A DNA stretch of 64,000 nt from RYN-111 sp963760125 (GTDB taxonomy: Bacteria > Actinomycetota > Actinomycetes > Mycobacteriales > SCTD01). Made by a program: the position numbers and the translations under genes. The notes beneath the pieces are model-generated. The model was not told the DNA's origin, did not search any database, and saw only the letters and a program-made list of their open reading frames with translations. Location of the stretch: the NCBI GenBank assembly GCA_963760125.1, contig CAVXBV010000002.1:1-64000 (forward strand). Direction: 5' to 3'. Shown piece by piece: positions 43,178 to 51,243 of this stretch (the first letter of the stretch is position 1; every line of letters begins with the position of its first letter).

Positions 43178-44451
43178 GCGTCCAGGACGCCCGCCGCACC
43201 GCCGCCCCTGCCCACCTCGACGCCGCCCAGTGGCCGGACATCGCCACCGTCCCGGCGAACCGCAACCGCGGACGCATCGCCAAGGTGCTGTTCGAGCGGG
43301 TCGTCCGCAACCTTCCGTTGCACGTGCTGCTGCCCGACGGCCGCGCCCTGGGTGCCGGCGCGCTGGCCGGACCGGTCCTGCGGCTGCGTCGCCCGGAGGC
43401 GTTCTACCGCCGCATCGGTGCGTCCGGGCTGGTCGGCTTCGGCGAGTCCTACATGGCCGGCGACTGGGAGACCGATGACCTGGCCGGTGTCCTCGAGGTC
43501 TTCGCGGCGCGCGTCGGTGACCTCATCCCGCCGTCCCTGCAGCGACTTCGGGACCTGGCGCTGCTGACGCACCCGAGCTCGGACAGCCAGAGCAAGTCCA
43601 ACCAGAAGAAGAACATCGAGCGGCACTACGACCTGTCCAACGACCTGTTCACCCTGTTCCTGGACGAGACGATGACCTACTCCTCCGCCCTGTTCGAGGG
43701 CTCGGAGCAGCTGCGCCCGACCGCGTCGTTCGGCGACCTCGCCGACGCCTCACGGCGCAAGGTGGACCGGCTGCTCGACGCGGCCGGCGTGACGGAGGGC
43801 AGCACCGTGCTCGAGATCGGCACCGGCTGGGGCGAGCTCGCCCTGCGCGCCGCGGGACGCGGGGCCCGGGTCCACTCGATCACCCTGTCCGTCGAGCAGC
43901 GCGAGCTGGCCATGGAGCGGGTCCGCGCCGCGGGCCTCGAGCACCTGGTGACGATCGACCTGTGCGACTACCGCGACGTCGAGGGCACCTACGACGCCGT
44001 CGTGTCCGTGGAGATGATCGAGGCCGTCGGTTACAAGTACTGGTCTGAGTACTTCGCGACGCTGGACCGCCACCTCAACCCCGGCGGCCGGGTCGGCCTG
44101 CAGGCGATCACCATGCCGCACGACCGGATGGTCGCCTCCCGGGACACCTTCACCTGGATCCACAAGTACATCTTCCCCGGCGGTCTGATCCCGTCGGTGA
44201 CGGCGATCGAGCAGGAGGTGTTCGCGAGCACCGGCCTGCAGGTCACCGACCGGTTCGCGTTCGGCCAGCACTATGCCGAGACCTTGCGGCTGTGGCGCGA
44301 GCGGTTCGAGTCGCGCGCCAGCGACGTGACCGGCCTCGGGTTCGACGAGACCTTCCGCCGCATGTGGTCGCTCTACCTGGCCTACTCCGAGGCCGGCTTC
44401 GCGAGCGGCTACCTCGACGTCTACCAGTTCGTCTTCGAGAAGGCCCGGTAG
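43174..44451 (+). CDS. Cyclopropane-fatty-acid synthase-like SAM methyltransferase
   Basis: 425 residues, ATG overlapping the DUF1365 stop. A short N-terminal region (LLPDGRALGAGA, GFGESYMAGDWETDDLAGVL) precedes the methyltransferase core. SAM-binding motif VLEIGTGWGELALRAAG, SITLSVEQRELAMERV and catalytic-site YDAVVSVEMIEAVGYKYW lead to HKYIFPGGLIPSVTAIEQEV. The family adds a methylene or methyl group across the double bond of unsaturated phospholipid acyl chains. Possible products are cyclopropane, 10-methyl or furan-precursor fatty acids. The adjacent flavoprotein makes a branched or further-oxidised product conceivable. Confidence 0.9.
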   Translation: MSVQDARRTAAPAHLDAAQWPDIATVPANRNRGRIAKVLFERVVRNLPLHVLLPDGRALGAGALAGPVLRLRRPEAFYRRIGASGLVGFGESYMAGDWETDDLAGVLEVFAARVGDLIPPSLQRLRDLALLTHPSSDSQSKSNQKKNIERHYDLSNDLFTLFLDETMTYSSALFEGSEQLRPTASFGDLADASRRKVDRLLDAAGVTEGSTVLEIGTGWGELALRAAGRGARVHSITLSVEQRELAMERVRAAGLEHLVTIDLCDYRDVEGTYDAVVSVEMIEAVGYKYWSEYFATLDRHLNPGGRVGLQAITMPHDRMVASRDTFTWIHKYIFPGGLIPSVTAIEQEVFASTGLQVTDRFAFGQHYAETLRLWRERFESRASDVTGLGFDETFRRMWSLYLAYSEAGFASGYLDVYQFVFEKAR

Positions 44452-45203
44452 TGCGGGGCCGGTCCCGGGACCTGGTCTACCGGGTCGTCGTCGCGATCGG
44501 CTCCTTGCTCCTGCGCCTGCTCGACGTCCGGCGGGAGGTGCGGGGCGCTGAGCACGTGCCGGCGGTCGGCGGCGGCGTCCTGGCCATCAGCCACTTCAGC
44601 TACCTGGACTTCGTGCTGTGCGAGTGGGCGGTGTTCGGACGCCACCGGCGATACACGCGCTTCATGGCCACCGCCGCGTCCTTCCGGCACCCGGTCACCG
44701 GACCGGTCATGCGGGCGATGCACCACATCCCGGTGGACCGCAGCAAGGGGGCGAGCGCCTACCGGCACGCCGTCGAGGCCCTGCGCGCCGGCGAGCTCGT
44801 CGGGGTCTTCCCCGAGACCCGGGTGTCGCGTAGCTTCACCTTGCTGCCGTTCAAGAACGGCGCCGCCCGGATGGCCGCGCAGTCGGGACTGCCGATCATC
44901 CCGTGCGTCATCTGGGGCAGTCACCGGGTCAGCACCCGCACCCACACGAGCACGCTGCGGGCCCGACGACACCGGCCTGTCATGATCATCTTCGGCGCGC
45001 CGATCCACGTCGCCGCCGACGCCGACTCGGTTGCCGTCACCGCGCAGCTGCGCGGGGCCATGGAGGCCCTGCTGGCGCAAGCACAGAACGACTACCCGGA
45101 GCAGGCCGAGCCGGGCGCGTGGTGGCAACCCGCCCACCGCGCCGGTGGTGCCCCGACCCCCCAGGCGGGCATCGAGATGGACGAGAGGCAAGGCGCACGA
45201 TGA
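44451..45203 (+). CDS. Lysophospholipid/glycerol-phosphate acyltransferase (PlsC fold)
   Basis: 250 residues from GTG at 44451 (TAGTG overlap with the methyltransferase). Acyltransferase block I is a HxxxxD variant in HFSYLDFV, block III is VFPETRVSRS (FPEG equivalent), and block IV is LPIIPCVIWGS. The family transfers acyl chains from acyl-CoA or ACP onto lysophosphatidic acid or related acceptors. Co-translation with the CFA-like enzyme suggests joint shaping of membrane lipids. The last residues overlap the peroxiredoxin start (ATGA). Confidence 0.88.
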   Translation: MRGRSRDLVYRVVVAIGSLLLRLLDVRREVRGAEHVPAVGGGVLAISHFSYLDFVLCEWAVFGRHRRYTRFMATAASFRHPVTGPVMRAMHHIPVDRSKGASAYRHAVEALRAGELVGVFPETRVSRSFTLLPFKNGAARMAAQSGLPIIPCVIWGSHRVSTRTHTSTLRARRHRPVMIIFGAPIHVAADADSVAVTAQLRGAMEALLAQAQNDYPEQAEPGAWWQPAHRAGGAPTPQAGIEMDERQGAR

Positions 45204-45664
45204 CCCTGAACGCCGGCGACACCGCCCCCGACTTCACCCTTCCCGACGAGACCGGCACGCCCCGGTCGCTCTCGAGCTTCCTGGCAGAGGGGCCGGTCGT
45301 GCTCTTCTTCTACCCGGCGGCCAACACGCCCGGCTGCACCGCCGAGGCCTGCCACTTCCGCGACCTGGCCGGCGAGTTCGCCGCGCTGGGGGCGCAGCGG
45401 TTGGGCATCAGCGTCGACGACGTGAGCAAGCAGGAGGCCTGGAGCAGCAAGCACGGCTTCGACTACCCGCTGCTCGCCGACGTGGACGGGGAGGTCGCCG
45501 CGACGTACGGCGTGAAGCGCGGCGCCCTGATGGCCAAGCTGTCACCGGTGAAGCGGGCCACGTTCGTCATCGGCACGGACCAACGGGTGCTCGAGGTCAT
45601 CGTCTCCGAGACCAAGATGTCGACGCACGCCGACACCGCGCTCGAGGTCCTCGCCCGGATCTGA
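45200..45664 (+). CDS. bcp: Peroxiredoxin (BCP/PrxQ type)
   Basis: 154 residues, ATG overlapping the acyltransferase stop. The thioredoxin fold is seen as DTAPDFTLPDETG, with peroxidatic Cys in YPAANTPGCTAEACHFRD and the resolving Cys five residues later (the PrxQ arrangement). FVIGTDQRVLEVI near the end is typical. It reduces hydroperoxides, including lipid hydroperoxides, with thioredoxin. Being last in the photolyase/lipid run, it may protect modified unsaturated chains from oxidation. Confidence 0.94.
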   Translation: MTLNAGDTAPDFTLPDETGTPRSLSSFLAEGPVVLFFYPAANTPGCTAEACHFRDLAGEFAALGAQRLGISVDDVSKQEAWSSKHGFDYPLLADVDGEVAATYGVKRGALMAKLSPVKRATFVIGTDQRVLEVIVSETKMSTHADTALEVLARI

Positions 45665-45677
45665 GCCGCGGGCGCGC

Positions 45678-46271
45678 TCAGGCGACGTGGGTCAACGGGC
45701 CGTCGGTGATCGTCACGCGACCTCCGCGCTGGACCGCGATCTCCACCCCGCTCCGCACCTGCACGGTCCTCGGTCGCGGCACGGGAACCACGGTCGTCGC
45801 CGAGAACACGAGCACGGGCCGGGACGCGGGCAGCAGCACGTCAGTGGCCGAGACGGCGAACAGCGGCTGGTCCTCCCCCTCGTTCGTCGGCTCGTCCGCC
45901 CACTCGCCGGCGACGTCCTCGGGGTAGCCGCGCTCGTACGCGCTGCCGTACGTCGGTGCGTCGTCCCAGACGTCGTACGCCTGCTCGGCGCCGCGACGCG
46001 GCAGCGTGAGCGGGTCGTTCTCCGCCAGCCAGTCCGGCCAGCGCGGCAGCGTGAGGTCGTACGCGCGGTCCTCAGCCTCGGTGGCCGGCACGAACTCCAC
46101 CCGGCCGCAGACCGCGCAGCAGTAGCTCAGCGAGCGGTTGTCCGCGTCGACACCGGCCAGCCAGGCCCGCACCCCACGGGGGCCGTGCTGCACCAGCAGC
46201 AGGCGGCGATCATCGGTGCGGCAGCCGGCGCAGTAGCCGGTCCAGCTGGCGATCAAGGCGACGTCGGTCAT
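45678..46271 (-). CDS. Hypothetical protein with N-terminal zinc-ribbon-like cysteines
   Basis: 197 residues from ATG at 46271. CAGC (about residue 14) and CAVC (about 51) make a possible four-Cys metal site. The middle is acidic with many Trp/Asp/Glu (PRWPDWLAENDPLTLPRR, YERGYPEDVAGEWADE). The C-terminal half has beta-rich segments (ATTVVPVPRPRTVQVRSGVE). No family is recognised. It is convergent to the peroxiredoxin with a 13-base gap. The gap upstream (46272-46394) holds no gene. Confidence 0.65.
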   Translation of the reverse strand: MTDVALIASWTGYCAGCRTDDRRLLLVQHGPRGVRAWLAGVDADNRSLSYCCAVCGRVEFVPATEAEDRAYDLTLPRWPDWLAENDPLTLPRRGAEQAYDVWDDAPTYGSAYERGYPEDVAGEWADEPTNEGEDQPLFAVSATDVLLPASRPVLVFSATTVVPVPRPRTVQVRSGVEIAVQRGGRVTITDGPLTHVA

Positions 46272-46394
46272 GGTCGGTCCTCGGGGAAGGGGAACTAGCG
46301 CTGTAAGCAGAATGCTACGCAGAGTGACGTCCCGGCGACCATGGTCACACCGGGCCATTCCTCCCGGGACCCTGCGTGCCCGTCGACGAGTGCG

Positions 46395-46817
46395 TCACCC
46401 AGCCCATCGCCGGCCGAGCAGGCAGACCGTCCCCCAGCCCAGGGTGACGCCCATCACCTTGCGCCGCGTCCGGCCGGGGGGCGCCGCGAGCCCGAAGGCA
46501 GCGGCGTCGGTGTAGTCGCTGAGCACCCGCAGCAGGCAGGCCAGCCGGAGGGGCGCGCCGGCCGGCGCCGTCATCATGGCCAGCGAGATCGCCACGTCCC
46601 GACCCGAGAGCGCGCGGATCCCGGCCACCGTCCCGGGCGGCACCTCACCGCTGGGGCCCACCAGCTCCACGGGAGCGGCGATGACCTTCGGCTGCAGGAT
46701 CGCCGCCGCGCTGTAGACGAGCGTCGCCGCGCCCAGCGCGCGCGGCACCCACGCCCGCTCAGCGGGCCGCTCAGCGGGCCGCTCAGCGGGCCGCTCAGGA
46801 GGCCGCTTAGCAGGCAT
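46395..46817 (-). CDS. Small membrane protein with PAER tandem repeat
   Basis: 140 residues from ATG at 46817, starting inside the 3' end of the exported GH25-like gene (11-base overlap). The N-terminus has three PAER repeats (ERPAERPAERPAER). Three hydrophobic stretches follow: LGAATLVYSAAAILQP (about 29-44), ALSGRDVAISLAMM (about 68-82), and VMGVTLGWGTVCLL (about 120-135). It resembles small actinobacterial membrane proteins of unknown function. Overlap implies co-translation with the secreted protein. Confidence 0.6.
   Translation of the reverse strand: MPAKRPPERPAERPAERPAERAWVPRALGAATLVYSAAAILQPKVIAAPVELVGPSGEVPPGTVAGIRALSGRDVAISLAMMTAPAGAPLRLACLLRVLSDYTDAAAFGLAAPPGRTRRKVMGVTLGWGTVCLLGRRWAG
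46761..46796. repeat. Three tandem 12-bp units encoding PAER
   Basis: AGCGGGCCGCTC is repeated three times perfectly (46761-46796), read on the minus strand as codons for Pro-Ala-Glu-Arg. The unit is in phase with the reading frame, so changes in copy number would change protein length without shifting frame. Confidence 0.85.
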
Positions 46818-48819
46818 GGTTGACGTCGTACGTCGTCCCGTTGACCTGGTTCTGGTACTGCGACAGCACGATGAACCCGCCGGTGAACGCCAGCGCGTCG
46901 GTGCAGTTGCGGTCCGCGAGCGTCGCCTTGTCGCTGTCGCTGGGCGGGTTGTTCGCCTCGTCGGCGTTGGTGGGCCGCGGGAACACCCACTGCTGCACGT
47001 TGCGCAGCTGCAGGTTGCCGGTGAGGCGGAACCAGTCGTCGGTCCGGGTCCCACTGGCGTTGGTGGTCATCCGGCGCGAGTAGAAACCGGTGCGCAGGCC
47101 CGCAGCGCGCAGCCGGTCGAACGCACCCTGGACCACCGCGGCGTTCACCGCCTGTCCGGCCGCCGTCCCGATGCTCTGCCAGACCGGTCCGGAGGTGTAG
47201 GGCCCCTCCACGTCCAGCCACACCTGCGGCCGGCCGCCCTCGCGCGTCGCGGGCAGGTCCGGGAGCGCGAAGTCGACGGCCCACCAGCCGTAGTCGTACC
47301 CGCAGCCCGGGCTCGTCGTGCCGTCGCACGCGCGCGGGCTGCGCTTGGCCCCCCAGTTCGGGTCACCGGCGCCGGGCGCGTTCAGGATGATGTAGCCGGC
47401 ACCACCGCCCGGGAGGCTCTCGGCCCAGGTGAACTCGTCCGTCAGACAAGCGTTCTTGGTGTACGGCTTGCCGTTGGTCAGACCGATGACGGCGAAGCCG
47501 CCACCCTCGGGATGCCGACTGGTCGTGCTGTCGCGGCTGGGAGTGCACTGCGGCCAGCTGATGTCGTAGCCCTCGGCCGCCGGCCCGAACCAGCCGGCGA
47601 CGTCGACGACGAGGTCCACCTCACCGGCGTAGTTCGACAGCCGGATCGCGCCCTCGTCACCCGCCGCGACGACCGCCGCGTTGGGCACGACCTGGCCGCG
47701 CAGCAGGTTCAGGTTGCTGATGCGCGGCGGTGTCGTGCTGCCGTGCACCGCCGGGTACGCCGCGACGTAGGTGTTCGTGGAGGGCTTCACCGCGGTGAGC
47801 GTCATGACGACGCTCGAGGCGAGGAACGGAACCCGGGCCACGCCGGCGATCTGCAGGGCCTGCGGGACGCCGCGCTTCACCGAGGAGAGCGTGGGTCGGG
47901 TGTCCAGCACGCGGTACGGGTCGACCGGGTGGAAGACGTCACCCCCGTCCGGGACGTACCACCCGGCCAGGTCCAGGACGACGTCCACCCGACCCGAGCC
48001 GTTGAGCAGCGTCACCTCCGGACGGCCACGGGAGGTGTCGACGGCCACCGTGGCGAGGTTGGCCACCACGGAGCCGCGCGGCGGGTTGAGGTTGCTCACG
48101 GTCGGGACGCTGGACCCCGGGTAGGCGCGCAGGACGGTGTTGCCCGTGGGCTGGACCGCGGTGAAGTTGAAGACCACGGCCGTCGCGTTCGCGGGAACAC
48201 CGGACGGGGATCCGTCGCTCTGGGTGGAGAGGTCCACCGTCCGGGGCTGACCGGCGCCCAGTGGGGTCCCGGTGGCACGGGTGTCGAGCAGGCGCACCGG
48301 CGGCGTACCGACGAAGCCCGAACCGCTGCCCCCCGCGACGTAGTAGCCGGCGAGGTCGACGACGAGGTGGGTCGACCCGCTGTCGTTGCGCAGCCGTACC
48401 GCCCGGCCCGCGCCGATCTTGGTGGTGACCAGGTCGGCGACCGTGACCCCCGCGACGACGTTGAGGTTGCTGACGGTGGGGACGGCGGAGCCGGACGCCG
48501 GGGTCGGGTAGACCCTGATCACCGTCTCGGTGGTGGCCTGGGTCGCGGTCACGTTGAGCACCGCGGCCGTCGCCTGGGCGGGGAGGGCCAGGGTCAGGTC
48601 GAACGTCTCCCCGCTGCCCATCACCCCCCGATGACCACCTAGGTCGGTACGGGTGTCGAGCACGCGCGACGGCGACAGCGGGACGAAGGTCGACTGGCCG
48701 GTCACCGTGGCGACCGCGGCGTCGGCCGGGCCCTGGGACGGGACCAGCACCAGCGGGACGAGCAGGGCGGTCAGCAGGAACAGGGGCAGCAGCGGGGTGC
48801 GACGGGTCACCTGTCCCAC
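46807..48819 (-). CDS. Exported protein: three LDTR-type beta repeats plus GH25-like domain
   Basis: 670 residues. A signal peptide (LLPLFLLTALLVPLVLVPSQ) ends near ADAA. Three similar repeats of about 130 residues follow, each with VLDTR near the start and VVDLAGYY-like text near the end (LDTRTDLGG, LLDTRATG, VLDTRPTL; LVVDLAGYYV, VVLDLAGWYV, LVVDVAGWFG). The last 250 residues begin GYDISWPQC and contain VWLDVEGPY, matching the Asp/Glu active-site pattern of GH25 muramidases or DUF1906. The protein probably acts outside the cell on the wall. The same beta domain ends the product of 49682-51172. Confidence 0.78.
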   Translation of the reverse strand: MGQVTRRTPLLPLFLLTALLVPLVLVPSQGPADAAVATVTGQSTFVPLSPSRVLDTRTDLGGHRGVMGSGETFDLTLALPAQATAAVLNVTATQATTETVIRVYPTPASGSAVPTVSNLNVVAGVTVADLVTTKIGAGRAVRLRNDSGSTHLVVDLAGYYVAGGSGSGFVGTPPVRLLDTRATGTPLGAGQPRTVDLSTQSDGSPSGVPANATAVVFNFTAVQPTGNTVLRAYPGSSVPTVSNLNPPRGSVVANLATVAVDTSRGRPEVTLLNGSGRVDVVLDLAGWYVPDGGDVFHPVDPYRVLDTRPTLSSVKRGVPQALQIAGVARVPFLASSVVMTLTAVKPSTNTYVAAYPAVHGSTTPPRISNLNLLRGQVVPNAAVVAAGDEGAIRLSNYAGEVDLVVDVAGWFGPAAEGYDISWPQCTPSRDSTTSRHPEGGGFAVIGLTNGKPYTKNACLTDEFTWAESLPGGGAGYIILNAPGAGDPNWGAKRSPRACDGTTSPGCGYDYGWWAVDFALPDLPATREGGRPQVWLDVEGPYTSGPVWQSIGTAAGQAVNAAVVQGAFDRLRAAGLRTGFYSRRMTTNASGTRTDDWFRLTGNLQLRNVQQWVFPRPTNADEANNPPSDSDKATLADRNCTDALAFTGGFIVLSQYQNQVNGTTYDVNHAC

Positions 48820-48962
48820 CGTAAAGGGCCGCTGTCCTGCTCGGCCCCGGGGGTTCCGGCGGGTTCCTGGCTCCGCCTGCCGAGACAGGAGGTTGTCACC
48901 ACCCGGTGAGCCGGCGCGCGCGTCGCCACCGATCCGTCTGGTCCGCGGCGTACGTTCGGTGC

Positions 48963-49613
48963 GTGGACGGGCTGCGCATCGACGGTCGCTTCAACGGCCC
49001 GCCCGGGTCGGCCAACGGCGGGATCACGTGCGGGCTGCTCGCCGCGCACGTCGACGCCGCCGTCGTGCAGGTGACGCTGCGCGTCCCGCCGCCCCTGGAC
49101 ACCGACCTGCAGGTGGTGGACGGACGGCTCCTCGACGGCGACACCCTCGTCGCGGAGGCCGTCGCCGGGACCGTGACCCTCGAACCACCGCCGCCGGTGG
49201 GCCTGGACGCTGCTCGGGTGGCCGCCGCGGGGTTCGCCGGCCTGGCAGAGCATCCCTTCCCCACGTGCTTCGTCTGCGGTCCGGACCACCCGTCCGGTCT
49301 CCACCTGTTCCCCGGCGAGATCGCCCCCGGCCTTGTCGCCACGCCGTGGACCCCCGACAGCGACAGCCCCGTGCTCACCTGGGCCGCCCTCGACTGCCCG
49401 GGCGGGTGGTCCGCCGACCTGCCGGGCCGCCCCATGGTGCTCGGGCGCATGACCTGCCGCCTCGACGCCGAGCCCACGGTCGGCGAGCCCCACGTCGTCC
49501 AGGGCTGGCTGCGGGGTGGCGAGGGCCGCAAGGTCCACACCGGCTCCGCCCTGTACGACGCGAGCGGATCGGTGCTGGCCGTGGCCGAGGCCACCTGGAT
49601 CGCCCTGACCTGA
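48963..49613 (+). CDS. Hypothetical hotdog/thioesterase-like protein
   Basis: 216 residues from GTG at 48963. Two half-modules can be seen: FNGPPGSANGGITCGLLAAH and CFVCGPDHPSGLHLF, followed by PVLTWAALDCPGGWSA and MTCRLDAEPTVGEPHVVQGW. The pattern resembles double-hotdog thioesterase-like proteins of actinobacteria, but no specific family is certain. The gene is divergent from the exported GH25-like gene (143-base intergenic) and convergent with the repeat surface protein. A frame extension upstream to 48906 lacks protein character. Confidence 0.65.
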   Translation: MDGLRIDGRFNGPPGSANGGITCGLLAAHVDAAVVQVTLRVPPPLDTDLQVVDGRLLDGDTLVAEAVAGTVTLEPPPPVGLDAARVAAAGFAGLAEHPFPTCFVCGPDHPSGLHLFPGEIAPGLVATPWTPDSDSPVLTWAALDCPGGWSADLPGRPMVLGRMTCRLDAEPTVGEPHVVQGWLRGGEGRKVHTGSALYDASGSVLAVAEATWIALT

Positions 49614-49681
49614 CCTCGGCGGACCCGGACAGCACGCTGCCCCGTCCGGCGGGGCCAGACGGGGCAGCGTGGACGGGGGGG

Positions 49682-51172
49682 CTAGGCCAGGAAGCCGACG
49701 ACGTCGATGAGCAGGTGGGTCCCGCGCGAGGCGAAGACCTTCACGGTGCCCGCCGCGCCGACGCGCAGGGTCACGCCGTTGGCCAGCGTCGTGTTGGGCT
49801 CGGTCCAGTTGATCGTCGAGGCCAGCGGACGCGTCGAGGAGTCGCCGTTGAAGACCGTGAGGTAACCCTGGGTGTCGGTCTCGGTGACCGTGATGTTGAC
49901 GATCGCGCCCTTGGCGCCGGCCGGGAAGTCGGTGGCGGCGGTCAGGTCGATCGTCCGGGTCTCGCCGGCGGCCAGCTTGGTCTGGTTCCCGACCTTCGGC
50001 ATCCGGCCCGCGCGGGTGTCGACGGCGCGTTGGGCGTCGGCGAGCAGCACGGTCTGGTTGTCCAGGCGGGTGAAGCTCGCACCGTCGGCGGTGTTGTAGA
50101 ACAGCGCACCGTTGGCGTCGACGACGAGCTCGCCGCGCTTGGAGTCGGTCGCCGTCGGCGCACCTGCCGCGACGCCGGCGGACGGGATGAGGCGCACGGA
50201 CGCGCGCCCTCCGACGAACTCGCCGCCGTACCCGTTGGCCGAGACGCCGCCGATGCCCGCGCCGGCACCGCCGTGGCGGCCCCAGGTCGCGGCGGTGGTG
50301 TTGCTGCCGGCCGGGGTGTCACCGGCGACGGAGTGCCCGGCACCTGCCGTGACGCCGAGGATGGCGTGCGAGCCGTTGCTCGGGTCGTTCACGGTGCCGC
50401 GAACGCCGTTCGCCGCACCGGCGAGCGGGACGTCCTTGGCGCGGTTCTCGCCCTCGACGCCGGCATGCAGGCCGTAGTGGCGCCCCCATGTGGCGGCGAC
50501 GGTCGCGGTCTGGACGGTGATGACGCCCGCGCCGTCGACACTGCCGATGACACCGGCCACGGCGTGGCCGCCACCGACCGTGGTGCCGAGAACGGCGTGC
50601 GAGCCGTTGGTGGCGTTGAGGATGCGGCCCTTGACGCCGTTCGCGGGCCCAGCGACAGCGACGTTGGCGGCGAGGTTCTCGCCCTCGACGGCGGCGGCGG
50701 TCCCGTAGTGGCGACCCCAGGTCGCGGCGACGGTCTTGGCGGGGACGCTGTCGGTGGCGGTACCGATGACACCCGCGACGGCGTGGCCCTCGCCGGCGGT
50801 GGTGCCGAGGATCGCGTGGCTGCCGTTGGCGGCGTCGAGGACCTGGCCCTTGAGCGCGTTGGCCGGCCCAGCGAGCGCGACCCCGGTCGCGGTGTTGGCC
50901 GCCAGCAGGGTCGCGGCAGCGGTCGGTCCGGTGAGGGAGGTGGAGGTGTTGCCGGTGTTGGCCGTGCCGATGACGACGTTGTCGCCGTCCGCGGCGTGGG
51001 CCGGGCGGGCGGACACGACGCCCGTGGCGGCGATGCCGGCGCCGATGCCCGCGAGAGCGAGCAGGCGACGGCGGGTGGCCATCGCGTCGGTGGTCTCGAG
51101 CGCGGCCTCGTCGTGGAGGTCGGTGTCCTGCGAGCGGTGCGTGGTCACGAAGTGGCTCCCGGTTGCGGTCAT
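49682..51172 (-). CDS. Tat-exported repeat surface protein
   Basis: 496 residues from ATG at 51172. The N-terminus has a twin-arginine-like signal (MATRRRLLALAGIGAGIAAT, then ARPAHA). It then contains three imperfect repeats of about 65-70 residues carrying NGSHAILGTT, GHAVAGVIG and AATWGRHYG. The C-terminal 120 residues share the LDTR-type domain of the neighbour at 46807-48819 (AQRAVDTRAGRMPK ... LLIDVVGFLA). The repeats suggest a solenoid or trimeric-stalk surface structure. The function is unknown; the shared domain may anchor both proteins to the same wall ligand. Confidence 0.7.
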   Translation of the reverse strand: MTATGSHFVTTHRSQDTDLHDEAALETTDAMATRRRLLALAGIGAGIAATGVVSARPAHAADGDNVVIGTANTGNTSTSLTGPTAAATLLAANTATGVALAGPANALKGQVLDAANGSHAILGTTAGEGHAVAGVIGTATDSVPAKTVAATWGRHYGTAAAVEGENLAANVAVAGPANGVKGRILNATNGSHAVLGTTVGGGHAVAGVIGSVDGAGVITVQTATVAATWGRHYGLHAGVEGENRAKDVPLAGAANGVRGTVNDPSNGSHAILGVTAGAGHSVAGDTPAGSNTTAATWGRHGGAGAGIGGVSANGYGGEFVGGRASVRLIPSAGVAAGAPTATDSKRGELVVDANGALFYNTADGASFTRLDNQTVLLADAQRAVDTRAGRMPKVGNQTKLAAGETRTIDLTAATDFPAGAKGAIVNITVTETDTQGYLTVFNGDSSTRPLASTINWTEPNTTLANGVTLRVGAAGTVKVFASRGTHLLIDVVGFLA

Positions 51173-51243
51173 GGTCCCCGACGGGGACTGCGGTCAGCAG
51201 TCCCTACGCGGCCCCTTCGCTCAGCGTTCATCGCGGGACGACA

